Shown piece after piece: positions 9,582-21,857 of a DNA stretch of 64,000 bases. The notes beneath the pieces are model-generated. The model made no database searches. It was not told the origin of the DNA and saw nothing but the letters and a program-made list of their open reading frames with translations. This stretch comes from Streptomyces sp. V1I1 (GTDB lineage: Bacteria; Actinomycetota; Actinomycetes; Streptomycetales; Streptomycetaceae): contig NZ_JAUSZH010000001.1 in NCBI RefSeq assembly GCF_030817355.1, positions 7,415,001 to 7,479,000 of the forward strand, in the 5' to 3' direction. Each line of letters starts with the position of its first letter. The first letter of the stretch is position 1. The position numbers and the translations under genes were made by a program.

Positions 9582-10580
9582 ATGTCAGGGAACTTCATCA
9601 CGCAGTCGCGGCCCGCGAGACGGCGGGCCGTGGCGGCCGGGCTGGCGCTGGGCCTGGCCGCGCTCACCGGTTGCGGCGGCGCCAAGGTCGGCGAGTCGGG
9701 ATCGGACAAGGCGGGGGGCGACTCCGGCAAGTGCGGCACGTTCAACCTCGCGATCAACCCCTGGGTCGGATACGAGGCAAACGCGGCGGTCATCGCGTAT
9801 GTCGCCGAGCAGGACCTCAAGTGTCAGGTCACCAAGAAGGACCTCAAGGAAGAGGTCGCCTGGCAGGGCTTCGGCACCGGCGAGGTGGACGCGGTCGTCG
9901 AGAACTGGGGCCACGACGACCTGAAGAAGAAGTACATCACCGACCAGAGGACCGCCATTCAGGCCGGTACGACCGGCAACAAGGGCGTCATCGGCTGGTT
10001 CGTGCCGCCGTGGCTGGCCAAGGAGCACCCGGACATCATCGACTGGAAGAACCTCAACAAGTACGCCGCCAACTTCAAGACGTCGGAGTCGGGCGCCAAG
10101 GGCCAGTTCCTCGACGGCGACCCGTCGTTCGTCACGAACGACGCCGCACTGGTGAAGAATCTCAAGCTTGACTACAAGGTTGTCTACGGCGGCAGCGAGG
10201 CTGCGCTCATCCAGGCGTTCCGACAGGCCGAGGCGAAGAAGACCTGGGTGATCGGGTACTTCTACGAGCCGCAGTGGTTCCTGTCGGAGGTCGACCTGGT
10301 GAAGGTGAATCTGCCGAAGTACGCGCCCGGCTGTGACGCCGATGCGGAGAAGATCGCCTGCGACTACCCCGAGTATCAGCTGGACAAGATCGTCAGCAGG
10401 AAGTTCGCCGAATCGGGCAGCCCTGCCTATGACCTCGTGAAGAACTTCACCTGGACCAACGACGACCAGAACCTCGTGGCGAAGTACATCGCCGAGGACA
10501 AGATGACGCCGGAGGCGGCGGCCAAGAAGTGGGTGGACGCCAACCGCGACAAGGTCGACGCCTGGCTCAAGAAGGGCTGA
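9582..10580 (+). CDS. Glycine betaine ABC transporter substrate-binding lipoprotein
   Basis: Protein of 332 residues with a twin-arginine-containing signal region (SRPARRRAVAAGL) and a lipobox (LAALTGC, Cys about 27) for membrane anchoring. The mature part belongs to the OpuAC/ProX family: AINPWVGYEANAAVIAYV near residues 55-72, GTGEVDAVVENWGHDDL, and several Trp/Tyr residues that could form the aromatic cage for a quaternary amine. An ATG with AGGAGG about eight bases upstream (9571-9576) is the start. It is the last gene of the betB-importer operon; a strong terminator follows at 10629. Confidence 0.92.
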   Translation: MSGNFITQSRPARRRAVAAGLALGLAALTGCGGAKVGESGSDKAGGDSGKCGTFNLAINPWVGYEANAAVIAYVAEQDLKCQVTKKDLKEEVAWQGFGTGEVDAVVENWGHDDLKKKYITDQRTAIQAGTTGNKGVIGWFVPPWLAKEHPDIIDWKNLNKYAANFKTSESGAKGQFLDGDPSFVTNDAALVKNLKLDYKVVYGGSEAALIQAFRQAEAKKTWVIGYFYEPQWFLSEVDLVKVNLPKYAPGCDADAEKIACDYPEYQLDKIVSRKFAESGSPAYDLVKNFTWTNDDQNLVAKYIAEDKMTPEAAAKKWVDANRDKVDAWLKKG

Positions 10581-10628
10581 TCCACCGGCTCGACACGAGC
10601 TGATCCACAAGCGGGACCGGGACGCACA

Positions 10629-10678
10629 GCCGTGCCCGGCGGGCTGCCGTGACAGCCCGCCGGGCACGGCTCTTTTTT
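10629..10678 (+). terminator. Strong intrinsic terminator after the betaine importer operon
   Basis: A perfect 18-bp stem (10629-10646 with 10653-10670) around a six-base loop, followed by TCTTTTTT. It ends the betB-importer transcript 50 bp after its last stop codon and separates it from the dimethylglycine oxidase operon. Confidence 0.93.
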
Positions 10679-10736
10679 GCCCCGGTTACGGCCGTGAAGG
10701 CCCCTTGACACCCACCCTCGGTGACCGGCATCGTGA

Positions 10737-13241
<2,505 letters not shown>

Positions 13242-13268
13242 GCCCCCACCCGTATGAAGAGGAGCGAT

Positions 13269-14120
13269 GTGAACGCACGGATCCTGGACGGCAAGCGGAC
13301 CGCGGCTGCGATCCGCACGGAACTCGCCGAGCGCGTCGCCAAGCTGGCCGCGCGGGGAATCACGCCAGGCCTCGGCACCGTGCTGGTGGGCGACGATCCC
13401 GGCAGCCACGCGTACGTCGCAGGTAAGCACCGCGACTGCGAACAGGCCGGGATCGCCTCCATCCGGCGCGAACTGCCCGCAGACGCGACGCAGGAGCAGG
13501 TGGAGGCCGTCATCGACGAGCTCAACGCCGACCCCGCCTGCACCGGCTACATCGTCCAACTGCCGCTGCCGCGGGGCCTCGACGCCAACGCAGTACTGGA
13601 GCGTATGGACCCGGCCAAGGACGCCGACGGCCTGCACCCCGTGAGCCTCGGCCGCCTCGCGCTCGGCGTCGAGGCCCCGCTGCCCTGCACCCCGCGCGGC
13701 ATCGTGGAACTGCTGCGCCGCCACGATGTCCCCCTCGCCGGAGCGCGGGTGTGCGTCATCGGGCGAGGCATCACCGTCGGCCGGCCGATCGGGATGCTGC
13801 TCACCCGCAGGTCCGAGAACGCCACCGTGACCCTGTGCCACACCGGGACCAAGGGTTTGGCCTGGCACGTACGCGAGGCGGACATCGTCATCGCGGCCGC
13901 CGGATCGCCCGGACTGATCACCCCCGAGATGCTCCGGCCCGGTGCCGTCGTCCTCGACGTCGGAATCACCCGCACCGACGAAGGGCTGATCGGCGACGTC
14001 CACCCCGACGCCGCCACGGTCGCCGGATGGGTCGCGCCCATGCCCGGCGGCGTAGGACCCATGACGCGGGCCATGCTGCTCGCCAATGTCGTTGAGGCCG
14101 CCGAGAGGAACGCCGCATGA
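13269..14120 (+). CDS. folD: Bifunctional methylenetetrahydrofolate dehydrogenase/cyclohydrolase
   Basis: Protein of 283 residues, the usual FolD length. It interconverts 5,10-methylene-THF, methenyl-THF and 10-formyl-THF. Signatures are [14 protein letters not shown] with the catalytic Lys, [35 protein letters not shown], and the NADP-binding [17 protein letters not shown]. The GTG at 13269 gives the standard N-terminus (NARILDGK) and follows AGAGGAG; an ATG 15 bases upstream in frame is less likely. The stop overlaps the glyA start (ATGA). In this operon FolD would take methylene-THF made by the dimethylglycine and sarcosine enzymes toward formyl-THF for PurU or purine synthesis. It may be a second copy beside a housekeeping folD. 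Confidence 0.93.
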   Translation: MNARILDGKRTAAAIRTELAERVAKLAARGITPGLGTVLVGDDPGSHAYVAGKHRDCEQAGIASIRRELPADATQEQVEAVIDELNADPACTGYIVQLPLPRGLDANAVLERMDPAKDADGLHPVSLGRLALGVEAPLPCTPRGIVELLRRHDVPLAGARVCVIGRGITVGRPIGMLLTRRSENATVTLCHTGTKGLAWHVREADIVIAAAGSPGLITPEMLRPGAVVLDVGITRTDEGLIGDVHPDAATVAGWVAPMPGGVGPMTRAMLLANVVEAAERNAA

Positions 14121-15394
14121 ACACGCTGAACGCGCCACTCGCCGAGCTGGACCCGGAGGTCCACGCCGCCGTCGCCGCGGAGCTGGACCGCCAGCAGTCC
14201 ACCCTCGAAATGATCGCGTCGGAGAACTTCGCCCCCTCGGCGGTCATGGAGGCCCAGGGCTCGGTCCTGACGAACAAGTACGCCGAGGGCTACCCGGGCC
14301 GCCGCTACTACGGCGGCTGTGAACACGTCGACGTGACCGAGCGGCTGGCCATCGAGCGGATCAAGTCCCTCTTCGGCGCCGGGTTCGCCAATGTGCAGCC
14401 GCACTCCGGCGCCCAGGCGAACACCGCCGTCTTCTTCGCTCTGCTCAAGCCCGGTGACACCGTCCTCGGCCTCGACCTCGCGCACGGCGGGCACCTCACC
14501 CACGGCATGCGCATCAACTACAGCGGCAAGATGCTCAGTGTCGTGCCCTATCACGTGGACGAAACCGACAACCTGGTCGACATGGACGAGGTGGAGCGGC
14601 TCGCCAAGGAGCACAGCCCCAAGATGATCATCGCGGGCTGGTCGGCGTATCCCCGGCAGCTGGACTTCGCGGCCTTCCGGCGGATCGCCGACGAGGTGGG
14701 CGCGTATCTGATGGTCGACATGGCCCACTTCGCGGGCCTCGTGGCCGCCGGGCTGCACCCCAATCCCGTACCGCACGCCCATGTCACCACCACGACCACC
14801 CACAAGACGCTCGGCGGCCCGCGTGGCGGCGTCATCCTCACCAATGAGGCCGACCTCGCCAAAAAGATCAACTCGGCGGTGTTCCCCGGTATGCAGGGTG
14901 GACCGCTGGAGCATGTCATCGCCGCGAAGGCGGTCTCGTTCAGGCTCGCCGCGTCGCCGGAGTTCGCCGAGCGGCAGGCCCGCACGCTCGCCGGGTCCCG
15001 CATTCTCGCCGAACGGCTTACTCAGCCCGACGCGACCGCGGCCGGAGTGAGCGTCCTCACCGGCGGCACTGACGTCCATCTGGTCCTGGTCGACCTCAGG
15101 GAGTCGGAACTGGACGGGAAGCAGGCGGAAGACCTGCTGCACGGCATCGGCATCACCGTCAACCGCAACGCCGTCCCCTTCGATCCCCGCCCGCCCATGG
15201 TCACTTCAGGGCTGCGCATCGGCACCCCCGCGCTGGCCACGCGCGGCTTCACCGAAGAGGACTTCGCCGAAGTCGCCGATGTGATCGCGCTCGCGCTCCA
15301 GCCCGCCCCGGACGTCGCCGCGCTCCGCGCCCGTACGCAGGCGCTGGCCGCCAAACACCCGCTGTACCCGCACCTTTCAGGAGACGCCCGATGA
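14117..15394 (+). CDS. glyA: Serine hydroxymethyltransferase
   Basis: PLP enzyme of 425 residues that joins glycine with 5,10-methylene-THF to give serine (reversible). Signatures are [39 protein letters not shown], the [14 protein letters not shown] region, [20 protein letters not shown] and [11 protein letters not shown], where K230 is the PLP lysine. It overlaps folD and soxB by ATGA junctions. Its place between the demethylases that yield glycine and methylene-THF makes it the exit step of betaine catabolism toward serine. Confidence 0.95.
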   Translation: MNTLNAPLAELDPEVHAAVAAELDRQQSTLEMIASENFAPSAVMEAQGSVLTNKYAEGYPGRRYYGGCEHVDVTERLAIERIKSLFGAGFANVQPHSGAQANTAVFFALLKPGDTVLGLDLAHGGHLTHGMRINYSGKMLSVVPYHVDETDNLVDMDEVERLAKEHSPKMIIAGWSAYPRQLDFAAFRRIADEVGAYLMVDMAHFAGLVAAGLHPNPVPHAHVTTTTTHKTLGGPRGGVILTNEADLAKKINSAVFPGMQGGPLEHVIAAKAVSFRLAASPEFAERQARTLAGSRILAERLTQPDATAAGVSVLTGGTDVHLVLVDLRESELDGKQAEDLLHGIGITVNRNAVPFDPRPPMVTSGLRIGTPALATRGFTEEDFAEVADVIALALQPAPDVAALRARTQALAAKHPLYPHLSGDAR

Positions 15395-16623
15395 GCCCCC
15401 GCACCCCGGGTGCCGACCTCCCCGAGCACCCCGACTGGCTGTGGCGCACGCCCGAGCCGAAGCCGTCGTACGACGTGGTGATCGTGGGCGGCGGCGGACA
15501 CGGTCTCGCGACCGCCCACTATCTGGCGAAGAACCACGGCATCACCAATGTGGCCGTGCTGGAGAAGGGCTGGCTCGCGGGCGGCAACATGGCCCGCAAC
15601 ACCACCATCATCCGTTCCAACTATCTGTGGGACGAGAGCGCCGGAATCTACGAGCACGCCCTCAAGCTGTGGGAGGGGCTGGCGGACGAACTCGACTACC
15701 CGATCCTCTTCTCCCAGCGCGGTGTGCTGAACCTCGCCCACAGCCTGCAGGATGTCCGCGACAGCGTGCGCCGAGTCGAGGCCAACCGGCTCAACGGTGT
15801 CGACGCCGAATGGCTGGACCCGCGGCAGGTCAAGGACGTCTGCCCCATCGTCAACATCTCGCCCGACGTGCGGTATCCGGTGATGGGCGGCACCTACCAG
15901 CCGCGGGCCGGCATCGCCAAGCACGATCACGTCGCCTGGGGGCTGGCGCGTTCCGCCGATGCCGCCGGCATCGACATCATCCAGAACTGCGAAGTCACCG
16001 GCATCGACATCGCCGGCGGTCGGGTCGTCGGCGTACAGACCACGCTCGGTCCCATCGCCGCCGGAAAGGTGGCGCTCTGCTCAGCCGGTCACACCTCGGT
16101 GCTGGCCGCCATGGCGGGCTTCGAGCTGCCGCTGCAGAGCCACCCGCTCCAGGCGCTGGTCTCCGAGCTGCTTGAGCCCGTGCACCCCACGGTCGTGATG
16201 TCCAACGCGGTGCATGTGTACGTCAGCCAGGCCCACAAGGGCGAACTGGTGATGGGCGCGGGCATCGACGCGTACAACGCCTACACACAGCGCGGCGCCT
16301 TCCACATCATCGAGCACCAGATGTCGGCCGCCCTGGAACTCTTCCCGGTCTTCGCCCGTGCCCATGTGCTGCGTACCTGGGGCGGCATCGTCGATGTCAG
16401 CCCCGACGCCTCGCCGATCATCGGACTCAGCCCGGTCGACAACCTCTACCTCAACTGCGGCTGGGGGACCGGCGGGTTCAAGGCCACCCCGGGCGTCGGC
16501 TGGGTCTACGCCCACACCATCGCCCACGACACCCCCCACCACCTCAACGCCCCCTTCTCGCTCGACCGATTCACCACCGGCGCGCTCGTCGACGAGCACG
16601 GCGCGGCCGCGGTGGCCCACTGA
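15391..16623 (+). CDS. soxB: Sarcosine oxidase beta subunit
   Basis: DAO-family flavoprotein of 410 residues, the catalytic beta subunit of heterotetrameric sarcosine oxidase. The FAD motif is [18 protein letters not shown] (residues 29-46), followed by [38 protein letters not shown] holds H178 and H180; one of these should correspond to the His that binds FMN covalently at the alpha-beta interface in studied enzymes. The C-terminal [18 protein letters not shown] is typical. The enzyme oxidatively demethylates sarcosine to glycine with THF as acceptor. Its start overlaps the glyA stop and the fused delta-alpha gene follows 12 bp downstream. Confidence 0.94.
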   Translation: MSPRTPGADLPEHPDWLWRTPEPKPSYDVVIVGGGGHGLATAHYLAKNHGITNVAVLEKGWLAGGNMARNTTIIRSNYLWDESAGIYEHALKLWEGLADELDYPILFSQRGVLNLAHSLQDVRDSVRRVEANRLNGVDAEWLDPRQVKDVCPIVNISPDVRYPVMGGTYQPRAGIAKHDHVAWGLARSADAAGIDIIQNCEVTGIDIAGGRVVGVQTTLGPIAAGKVALCSAGHTSVLAAMAGFELPLQSHPLQALVSELLEPVHPTVVMSNAVHVYVSQAHKGELVMGAGIDAYNAYTQRGAFHIIEHQMSAALELFPVFARAHVLRTWGGIVDVSPDASPIIGLSPVDNLYLNCGWGTGGFKATPGVGWVYAHTIAHDTPHHLNAPFSLDRFTTGALVDEHGAAAVAH

Positions 16624-16635
16624 GGAGCCGAATCG

Positions 16636-19600
16636 ATGCTGCTCATCCCATGCCCCTGGTGCGGGCCCCGTGACGAAGCCGAATTCCACTACGGCGGTCA
16701 GGCACACGTGCCGTATCCCGAGGACAGCGCTGCCCTGACCGACCAGGAGTGGGCGCGCTACCTCTTCTTCCGCGACAACCCCAAGGGCCCGTTCGCTGAG
16801 CGCTGGAGCCATGCGGCCGGATGCCGTCGTTGGTTCAACGCTGTGCGCAATACGGCGACGAACGAGATCCTGACGGTGTACCGAGCGGGCGAGCCGAAGC
16901 CGAATCCAGCCCGTCCGGCGGAATTTGAGCCCCTCCGGCGTTTGAGGAGCGGGGTCCGGGGCGGAGCCCCGGTTACGGGAAGGGGCGGGGTGGGGGAGAA
17001 CTCCCTGGCCACCGGCGCGCACCCGGCGACGAAACCTCAGGCACTCGAGGCCGCAGGCACGGGCACTGGCACCGGCACTCAGCCCCTCCGCCTCACCACG
17101 GGCGGTCGCGTAGCCCGGGACGAACGGCTCACGTTCACCTTCGACGGCACGACGTACGAAGGCTTCCGCGGAGACACCCTCGCCTCCGCCCTCCTCGCCA
17201 ACGGCATCATCCAGGCCGGGACCAGCATCAAGCTCGGCCGCCCGCGCGGCATCTTCTCCGCCGGAGTCGAGGAGCCCAACGCCGTCGTCCAGATCGAGGA
17301 GCCGTTCCCCGAGCCCATGCTGCCCGCCACGGCCGTGGAGCTGTACGACGGGCTCGTCGCGAGCAGCCTCCCCGGCCAAGGGCGGCTCGCCACCGAACCC
17401 GACCCCGCGCGCTACGACGCCGTCCACGCCCACTGCGACCTGCTCGTCGTCGGCGCAGGACCGGCCGGACTCGCGGCCGCGTCCGCCGCCGCCGGCAGCG
17501 GCGCGCGCGTCATCCTCGCCGACGACCAGCCAGAGCTGGGCGGAAGCCTCCTCGGGACAGGCCAACTCATCGACTGGGCAGGCGAGTTGGGCGAGCGGCT
17601 CGCTGCCGAGCCCGAGGTGCGCGTGCTGCGCCGCACCACCGCCTTCGGCTACTACGACGACAATCACGTCCTCGCCGTCGAGCGCCGCACCAACCACCTC
17701 GGCGGCGAAGCCCCCGAGTACGTCTCCCGCGAGCGCGTCTGGCGCATCCGCGCCCGCCGCGTCGTCCTGGCCACCGGAGCGCACGAGCGGTCGCTCGCCT
17801 TCGCCGACAACGACCGCCCCGGCGTCATGCTGGCGGCATCCGCCCGTACGTACGCCAATCGCTACGGCGTCCTGCCCGGCCGTCGCGCCGTCGTCTTCAC
17901 CACCAACGACAGCGCCTACCCGGCCGCGCTCGACCTGGCGGCGGCGGGCGTGGAGATCGCGGCGGTCGTCGACACCCGCCTCGAACCGGGGGAGTGGGCG
18001 CGCCGCGCCCAGGACGCCGGGATCGAGGTGCTCGCCGGGCATGCCGTCACGGGCACCGAGGGCGGTGCGCGCCTCACGGCGGTGACTGTCGCCCCGTACG
18101 GAGAGTCCGCAGGGAACCGCGAGTTCGCCGTCGACCTGCTGCTGGTCTCCGGTGGATGGAACCCCGTCGCGCATCTGTTCAGCCAGGCGGGCGGAAAGCT
18201 GCGCTACGACGAGACGCTCGGCACGTTCGTCCCGGACACCTGCGGTCAGGCGGTCGAGGCCGCAGGCTCCGTCTCCGGTGTCTTCGATCTGCCCGGCGTC
18301 CTCGCTCAGGGCGCCGCGGCGGGCACCCGAGCGGTCGAGGCCGAGGGCTATGTGGCCGGCGTACCCGAGCTCCCGGTCGCGGCCGGCGAATCGCAGACCC
18401 CGTCCATGCAGGTCTTCGTCGTCCCCGGCGCCGCAGGCGCGCCCCGCTTCATCGACCTTCAGCGTGATGTCACCGTCGACGACCTCGCCCGCGCGACCGG
18501 CGCCGGTATGCGCTCGGTCGAGCACACCAAGCGCTACACCACCGCGGGCACCGCCAATGACCAGGGCAAGACCTCCGGTGTCCTCGCCAGCGGCACCGTC
18601 GCTCAGCTCCTTGGCGTGGACATCTCCGCCCTCGGTACGACGACGTTCCGCCCTCCCTACACCCCCGTTTCCTTTGCCACCCTCGCGGGCCGCGACCGCG
18701 GCGCGCTCCATGACCCTGCACGCGTGACCGCCCTGCACGACTGGCACGTTGAGCATGGCGCGCTCTTCGAGAACGTCGGTCAGTGGAAGCGGCCCTGGTA
18801 CTACCCGCAGGACGGCGAGGACATGAATGCCGCCGTGCTCCGTGAGTGCCGCGCTGCCCGAGAGGGCGTCGCCTTCATGGACGCCTCGACCCTCGGCAAG
18901 ATCGATGTGCAGGGGCCGGACGCCGCCGTCCTGCTCGACCGGCTCTACACGAACATGATGAGCACCCTCAAAGTCGGCATGATCCGCTACGGCGTCATGT
19001 GCCGACTCGACGGCATGATCTTCGACGACGGCACCGTCATCCGCCTCGCCCAGGACCGTTTCCTGGTCACCACCACGACCGGCAACGCGGCCGCCGTCCT
19101 GGACTGGATGGAGGAGTGGCTGCAGACCGAGTGGCCCGAACTGCGCGTCCACTGCACCTCCGTGACCGAGCAGTGGGCCACCGTCGCCCTCGTCGGCCCC
19201 CGCTCCCGCGACGTACTGGGCGCCCTCGCACCGGACCTCGCCGTGGACAACGACAGCTTCCCGTTCATGGCATGGCGCGAGTCGGCCGTCGCCGGAATCC
19301 CGGCCCGTGTCTGCCGGATCAGCTTCTCCGGCGAACTGGCCTACGAGATCAACGTGTCGCCGTGGGAAGCCCGCGCGCTGTGGGAGGCGCTCTACGAGGC
19401 GGGGAGCCCGTTCGGCATCACCCCGTACGGCACCGAGACCATGCACGTCCTGCGCGCCGAGAAGGGCTATCCGATCATCGGCCAGGACACCGACGGCACC
19501 GTCACCCCGCAGGACCTCGGGATGAGCTGGGCGGTGTCCAAGAAGAAGCCCGATTTCGTCGGCAAGCGATCCCACGCACGCGCCGACACCACGCGTGGCG

Positions 19601-19893
19601 ACCGCAAGCACCTCGTCGGCCTGCTCCCGGAAGACCCGGACTCGTTCCTCCCCGAGGGCACCCACCTGGTCGCCGACAGCGTGCTACCCGAGCCACCGGT
19701 GCCGATGCTCGGTCATGTCACATCGAGCTACCACAGCGCGGCGCTCGGCCGGACGTTCGCACTCGCCTTGATCAAGGGCGGCCGGGACCGCATCGGCGAG
19801 CGGCTGTTTGCACCTGTGGGCGACCGTCTGGTCCCAGTGACCGTCGCAAGTCCCGTCCTCTACGACCCCGAGGGAGCCCGCCGCGATGGCTGA
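16636..19893 (+). CDS. Fused sarcosine oxidase delta-alpha subunit
   Basis: One uninterrupted frame of 1085 residues. Residues 1-88 are a complete delta subunit with the zinc ligands of the family in register: C6, C9, H59 and C63. Residues 95-118 are encoded by a GC-rich dispersed repeat (DNA about 16921-16975), followed by a Gly/Thr-rich linker to about 149. From residue 150 on it is the alpha subunit: a 2Fe-2S-like N-domain (DTLASALLANGIIQAGTSIKLGRPRG), an NAD/FAD domain (CDLLVVGAGPAGLAAASAAA) and a C-terminal GcvT-like folate domain. In most genomes soxD and soxA are separate. An in-frame GTG at 16990 after GGGAAGGGG could give free alpha, but no stop separates the parts. A lost stop by sequencing error should be excluded. 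Confidence 0.9.
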   Translation: MLLIPCPWCGPRDEAEFHYGGQAHVPYPEDSAALTDQEWARYLFFRDNPKGPFAERWSHAAGCRRWFNAVRNTATNEILTVYRAGEPKPNPARPAEFEPLRRLRSGVRGGAPVTGRGGVGENSLATGAHPATKPQALEAAGTGTGTGTQPLRLTTGGRVARDERLTFTFDGTTYEGFRGDTLASALLANGIIQAGTSIKLGRPRGIFSAGVEEPNAVVQIEEPFPEPMLPATAVELYDGLVASSLPGQGRLATEPDPARYDAVHAHCDLLVVGAGPAGLAAASAAAGSGARVILADDQPELGGSLLGTGQLIDWAGELGERLAAEPEVRVLRRTTAFGYYDDNHVLAVERRTNHLGGEAPEYVSRERVWRIRARRVVLATGAHERSLAFADNDRPGVMLAASARTYANRYGVLPGRRAVVFTTNDSAYPAALDLAAAGVEIAAVVDTRLEPGEWARRAQDAGIEVLAGHAVTGTEGGARLTAVTVAPYGESAGNREFAVDLLLVSGGWNPVAHLFSQAGGKLRYDETLGTFVPDTCGQAVEAAGSVSGVFDLPGVLAQGAAAGTRAVEAEGYVAGVPELPVAAGESQTPSMQVFVVPGAAGAPRFIDLQRDVTVDDLARATGAGMRSVEHTKRYTTAGTANDQGKTSGVLASGTVAQLLGVDISALGTTTFRPPYTPVSFATLAGRDRGALHDPARVTALHDWHVEHGALFENVGQWKRPWYYPQDGEDMNAAVLRECRAAREGVAFMDASTLGKIDVQGPDAAVLLDRLYTNMMSTLKVGMIRYGVMCRLDGMIFDDGTVIRLAQDRFLVTTTTGNAAAVLDWMEEWLQTEWPELRVHCTSVTEQWATVALVGPRSRDVLGALAPDLAVDNDSFPFMAWRESAVAGIPARVCRISFSGELAYEINVSPWEARALWEALYEAGSPFGITPYGTETMHVLRAEKGYPIIGQDTDGTVTPQDLGMSWAVSKKKPDFVGKRSHARADTTRGDRKHLVGLLPEDPDSFLPEGTHLVADSVLPEPPVPMLGHVTSSYHSAALGRTFALALIKGGRDRIGERLFAPVGDRLVPVTVASPVLYDPEGARRDG
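16921..16975. repeat. Dispersed GC-rich palindromic repeat captured inside a coding region
   Basis: The segment contains CCCCTCC-GGCGTTTG-AGGAGCGGGG type arms and GGGGCGGAGCCCC, the standard layout of Streptomyces intergenic repeats. Bases 16935-16948 are identical, in reverse complement, to 3773-3786 in the intergenic repeat cluster. Here it is translated as part of the delta-alpha linker of sarcosine oxidase. Confidence 0.7.
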
Positions 19894-20479
19894 CACCGCT
19901 ACCCGCCACAGCCCCCTGGCGCACGCCGCCGGCCGCTTCGCCGCGGCCACCCGCGCCTCGGGCGGCGACGTGCGCCTGGCCGAACTGCCTTTCCTCGCCC
20001 AGGTCAACGTCCGGCTCGACCCCAAGGGGCCGGCTGCCGACGCCGTCGGGCTTGCCCTAGGTCTCCAACTGCCCCTCGAACCCAACACCGTCGTACACGC
20101 CGGTGACCGCTCTGCCCTCTGGCTCGGCCCCGACGAATGGCTCGTCGTCGGCCCGCCCGGCAGTCAGGCGGGCCTGGAGCACCAGATCCGGGCTGCTGCC
20201 GGCGACGAGCCGGCAGCGGTCACGGACGTCTCGGCCCAGCGCACCACCCTGCTCGTCGCGGGCCCTCGCGCCCGCGACCTGCTGGCCCACGGCTGCCCGC
20301 TGGACCTGCACCCGCGTTCCTTCGGGCCTGGCCGCTGTGCCCAGACCACCCTGGCCCGCGCGCAGGTCGTGCTGGTTGCACGCGACGAGGCCCGGGCCGG
20401 GTTCTGGCTGCTGGTCCGTTCGTCCTTCGCCGGGTATATGGCGGACTGGCTGTTGGATGCCGCGTCGGAGTACGTCTGA
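19886..20479 (+). CDS. soxG: Sarcosine oxidase gamma subunit
   Basis: Protein of 197 residues of the SoxG family, related to a truncated GcvT fold: LAELPFLAQVNVRLDP near residue 32, a WLGPDEWLVVGPPG motif near 75-88, VTDVSAQRTTLLVAGPRARDLLAHGCPLDLHP, and a C-terminal VRSSFAGYMADWLLDAASEY. It completes the four subunits of the enzyme. The ATG at 19886 lies inside the end of the delta-alpha gene (8-bp overlap). It is the last gene of the dimethylglycine oxidase operon. Confidence 0.92.
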   Translation: MADTATRHSPLAHAAGRFAAATRASGGDVRLAELPFLAQVNVRLDPKGPAADAVGLALGLQLPLEPNTVVHAGDRSALWLGPDEWLVVGPPGSQAGLEHQIRAAAGDEPAAVTDVSAQRTTLLVAGPRARDLLAHGCPLDLHPRSFGPGRCAQTTLARAQVVLVARDEARAGFWLLVRSSFAGYMADWLLDAASEYV

Positions 20480-20539
20480 GTCTGACGGACGGGCACGGCG
20501 CCACGGATGGCCCAGTCGGATCAGGCTTCCCGCCGGACT

Positions 20540-20728
20540 TGGGCAGTGTCGGAACCAAGCGTGTCCGCACAGGTAGACGGCTACACCCCACGCAACAAAA
20601 AGCGCGCCCGGAACCGTCGCGTGATCCAAAGGGTGAGCCGCCGACTTCTTCACTCCCGCAGCGAACGTGACCACGCCCAGAAGCAGAGGGATGTGGGCGT
20701 AGTTGTACGCTTTGACGGCCGCGACCGC
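20540..20728 (-). pseudogene. Fragment of a low temperature requirement A (LtrA)-like membrane protein
   Basis: A conceptual translation contains AAVKAYNYAHIPLLLGVV and FVAWGVAVYLCGHAWFRH, which resemble the last two membrane helices of LtrA-family proteins. No start codon or upstream part of the family is present; the fragment stops where the SbnA-like gene ends. I read it as a remnant of a gene cut when the neighbouring NRPS locus arrived. The remaining gap between soxG and the SbnA-like gene shows nothing else. Confidence 0.5.
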
Positions 20729-20744
20729 ACGCTGGGTGTCACGC

Positions 20745-21815
20745 CTAGGTCTTACGACCCTGGAGCTGATGGCGCCGGTCGCCGGTCTGCAGGTCCGGCA
20801 GTCGGCCCGGTCGCGTCGGTGGCGCGGGGGAGGGCGCCCATGAACCGGCGGACACCTCGTCGGAGTTGAGCACGGCCTCGCCGTACAGATCCTGCAGCCA
20901 ATTGGCCTGGTAAATGGTGTCGAGGTAGCGATCGCCCAGGTCCGGGGCGATGGCCACCGCGGTGATTTCACGCGCGTCATGCTGCGTCAGCCAGCCCATC
21001 GCGCCGCTGACCACCGTGCCGGTGGAGCCGCCGAACAGGAATCCGTGCCTGGCCAGACGATGGCACGTACGGATGGTGTCCGCCTCCTCGACGCGTATCA
21101 CCTCGTCCACATAGGACTCGTCGAGCAGCGGCGGACGGATGCTCATGCCCAGGCCGGGAATCATCCGGCGGCCTGGCGCACCACCGAAGGCCACCGAACC
21201 GACGCTGTCCAGTGCGATGATCCGCACCGGCCGGTGCCACTCACGGAAGTAGCGCGCGCAGCCCATCAGGGTCCCGGTAGTGCCGGCTCCGATGAACAGC
21301 ACGTCCAGCCCCGGGAACTGGCGGGCGATCTCCGGCCCTGTCTTGCCGTAGTGCGCCTTCCAGTTGCTCGGATTGGTGTACTGGCTGAGCCACACGTAGC
21401 GGTCGTCGGAGGCGCACAGTGCGCGGACGTAGTCGAGCCGCGCGCCCAGGAAGCCGCCGTAGGCCTCCTGTCCGGCGACGATGTGCACCTGGCTGCCCAA
21501 CGCCTCCATCATCAACCGGGTCGACAGGTTGCAGCGGGAGTCCGTCACGCACAGGAAGCGGTAGCCCTTGCTCGCCGCGATCATGCTCAGCGCCACGCCG
21601 AGGTTTCCGGACGAGGACTCGACCAGGATCGAATCCGGCGTCAGGACTCCATCCCGCTCAGCGGTCTCCACCATCTCGGTCGCGGCCTTCAGCTTGATGG
21701 AGCCGGCGAAGTTGAAGCCCTCACACTTCAGGAATAGCGAGTGCCCGAAGATCGACCGAAGGTCGACATAGAGCTCTTCTTCATTGAAGGCGTAAGGAAC
21801 AGATATGACGGGCAC
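20745..21815 (-). CDS. SbnA-like PLP enzyme, probable N-(2-amino-2-carboxyethyl)-L-glutamate synthase
   Basis: PLP-dependent enzyme of 356 residues of the cysteine synthase superfamily. FNFAGSIKLKAA carries the PLP lysine (K41), VESSSGNLGVALSMIAAS the phosphate/substrate loop, and LFIGAGTTGTLMGCARYF the glycine-rich PLP phosphate cup. SbnA joins O-phosphoserine and glutamate; SbnB then releases 2,3-diaminopropionate and 2-oxoglutarate. Its pairing with an SbnB-like gene supports this over cysteine synthase. The GTG at 21813-21815 has GAGGAG about seven bases upstream. The last 25 or so residues (APSPAPPTRPGRLPDLQ onward) exceed the family length and run into the LtrA remnant, so the native C-terminus may have been altered. 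Confidence 0.82.
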   Translation of the reverse strand: MPVISVPYAFNEEELYVDLRSIFGHSLFLKCEGFNFAGSIKLKAATEMVETAERDGVLTPDSILVESSSGNLGVALSMIAASKGYRFLCVTDSRCNLSTRLMMEALGSQVHIVAGQEAYGGFLGARLDYVRALCASDDRYVWLSQYTNPSNWKAHYGKTGPEIARQFPGLDVLFIGAGTTGTLMGCARYFREWHRPVRIIALDSVGSVAFGGAPGRRMIPGLGMSIRPPLLDESYVDEVIRVEEADTIRTCHRLARHGFLFGGSTGTVVSGAMGWLTQHDAREITAVAIAPDLGDRYLDTIYQANWLQDLYGEAVLNSDEVSAGSWAPSPAPPTRPGRLPDLQTGDRRHQLQGRKT

Positions 21816-21857
21816 GATGGTCTCCTCACCTGCAGCAGAGCATGGGGGAGCCCTGCG

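Noticed and set aside
10705..10733. TTGACA at 10705 as the -35 of the dimethylglycine oxidase promoter
   Set aside because: No acceptable -10 hexamer occurs 16-19 bases downstream, so I do not annotate a promoter.
16838..16856. GCGCAATACGGCG resembling a half-site of the betaine-island operator
   Set aside because: It lies inside the soxD coding part and lacks the second arm at the right distance.
17061..17084. Short GGCACT/GGCACC repeat in the delta-alpha linker as a recombination hot spot
   Set aside because: Only a few imperfect units; it simply encodes the Gly-Thr linker.
16081..19665. A very long open frame (1194 codons) on the strand opposite the sarcosine oxidase genes
   Set aside because: It is a high-GC shadow: the opposite strand encodes SoxB and the delta-alpha fusion with exact family motifs, while the antisense product has no domain.
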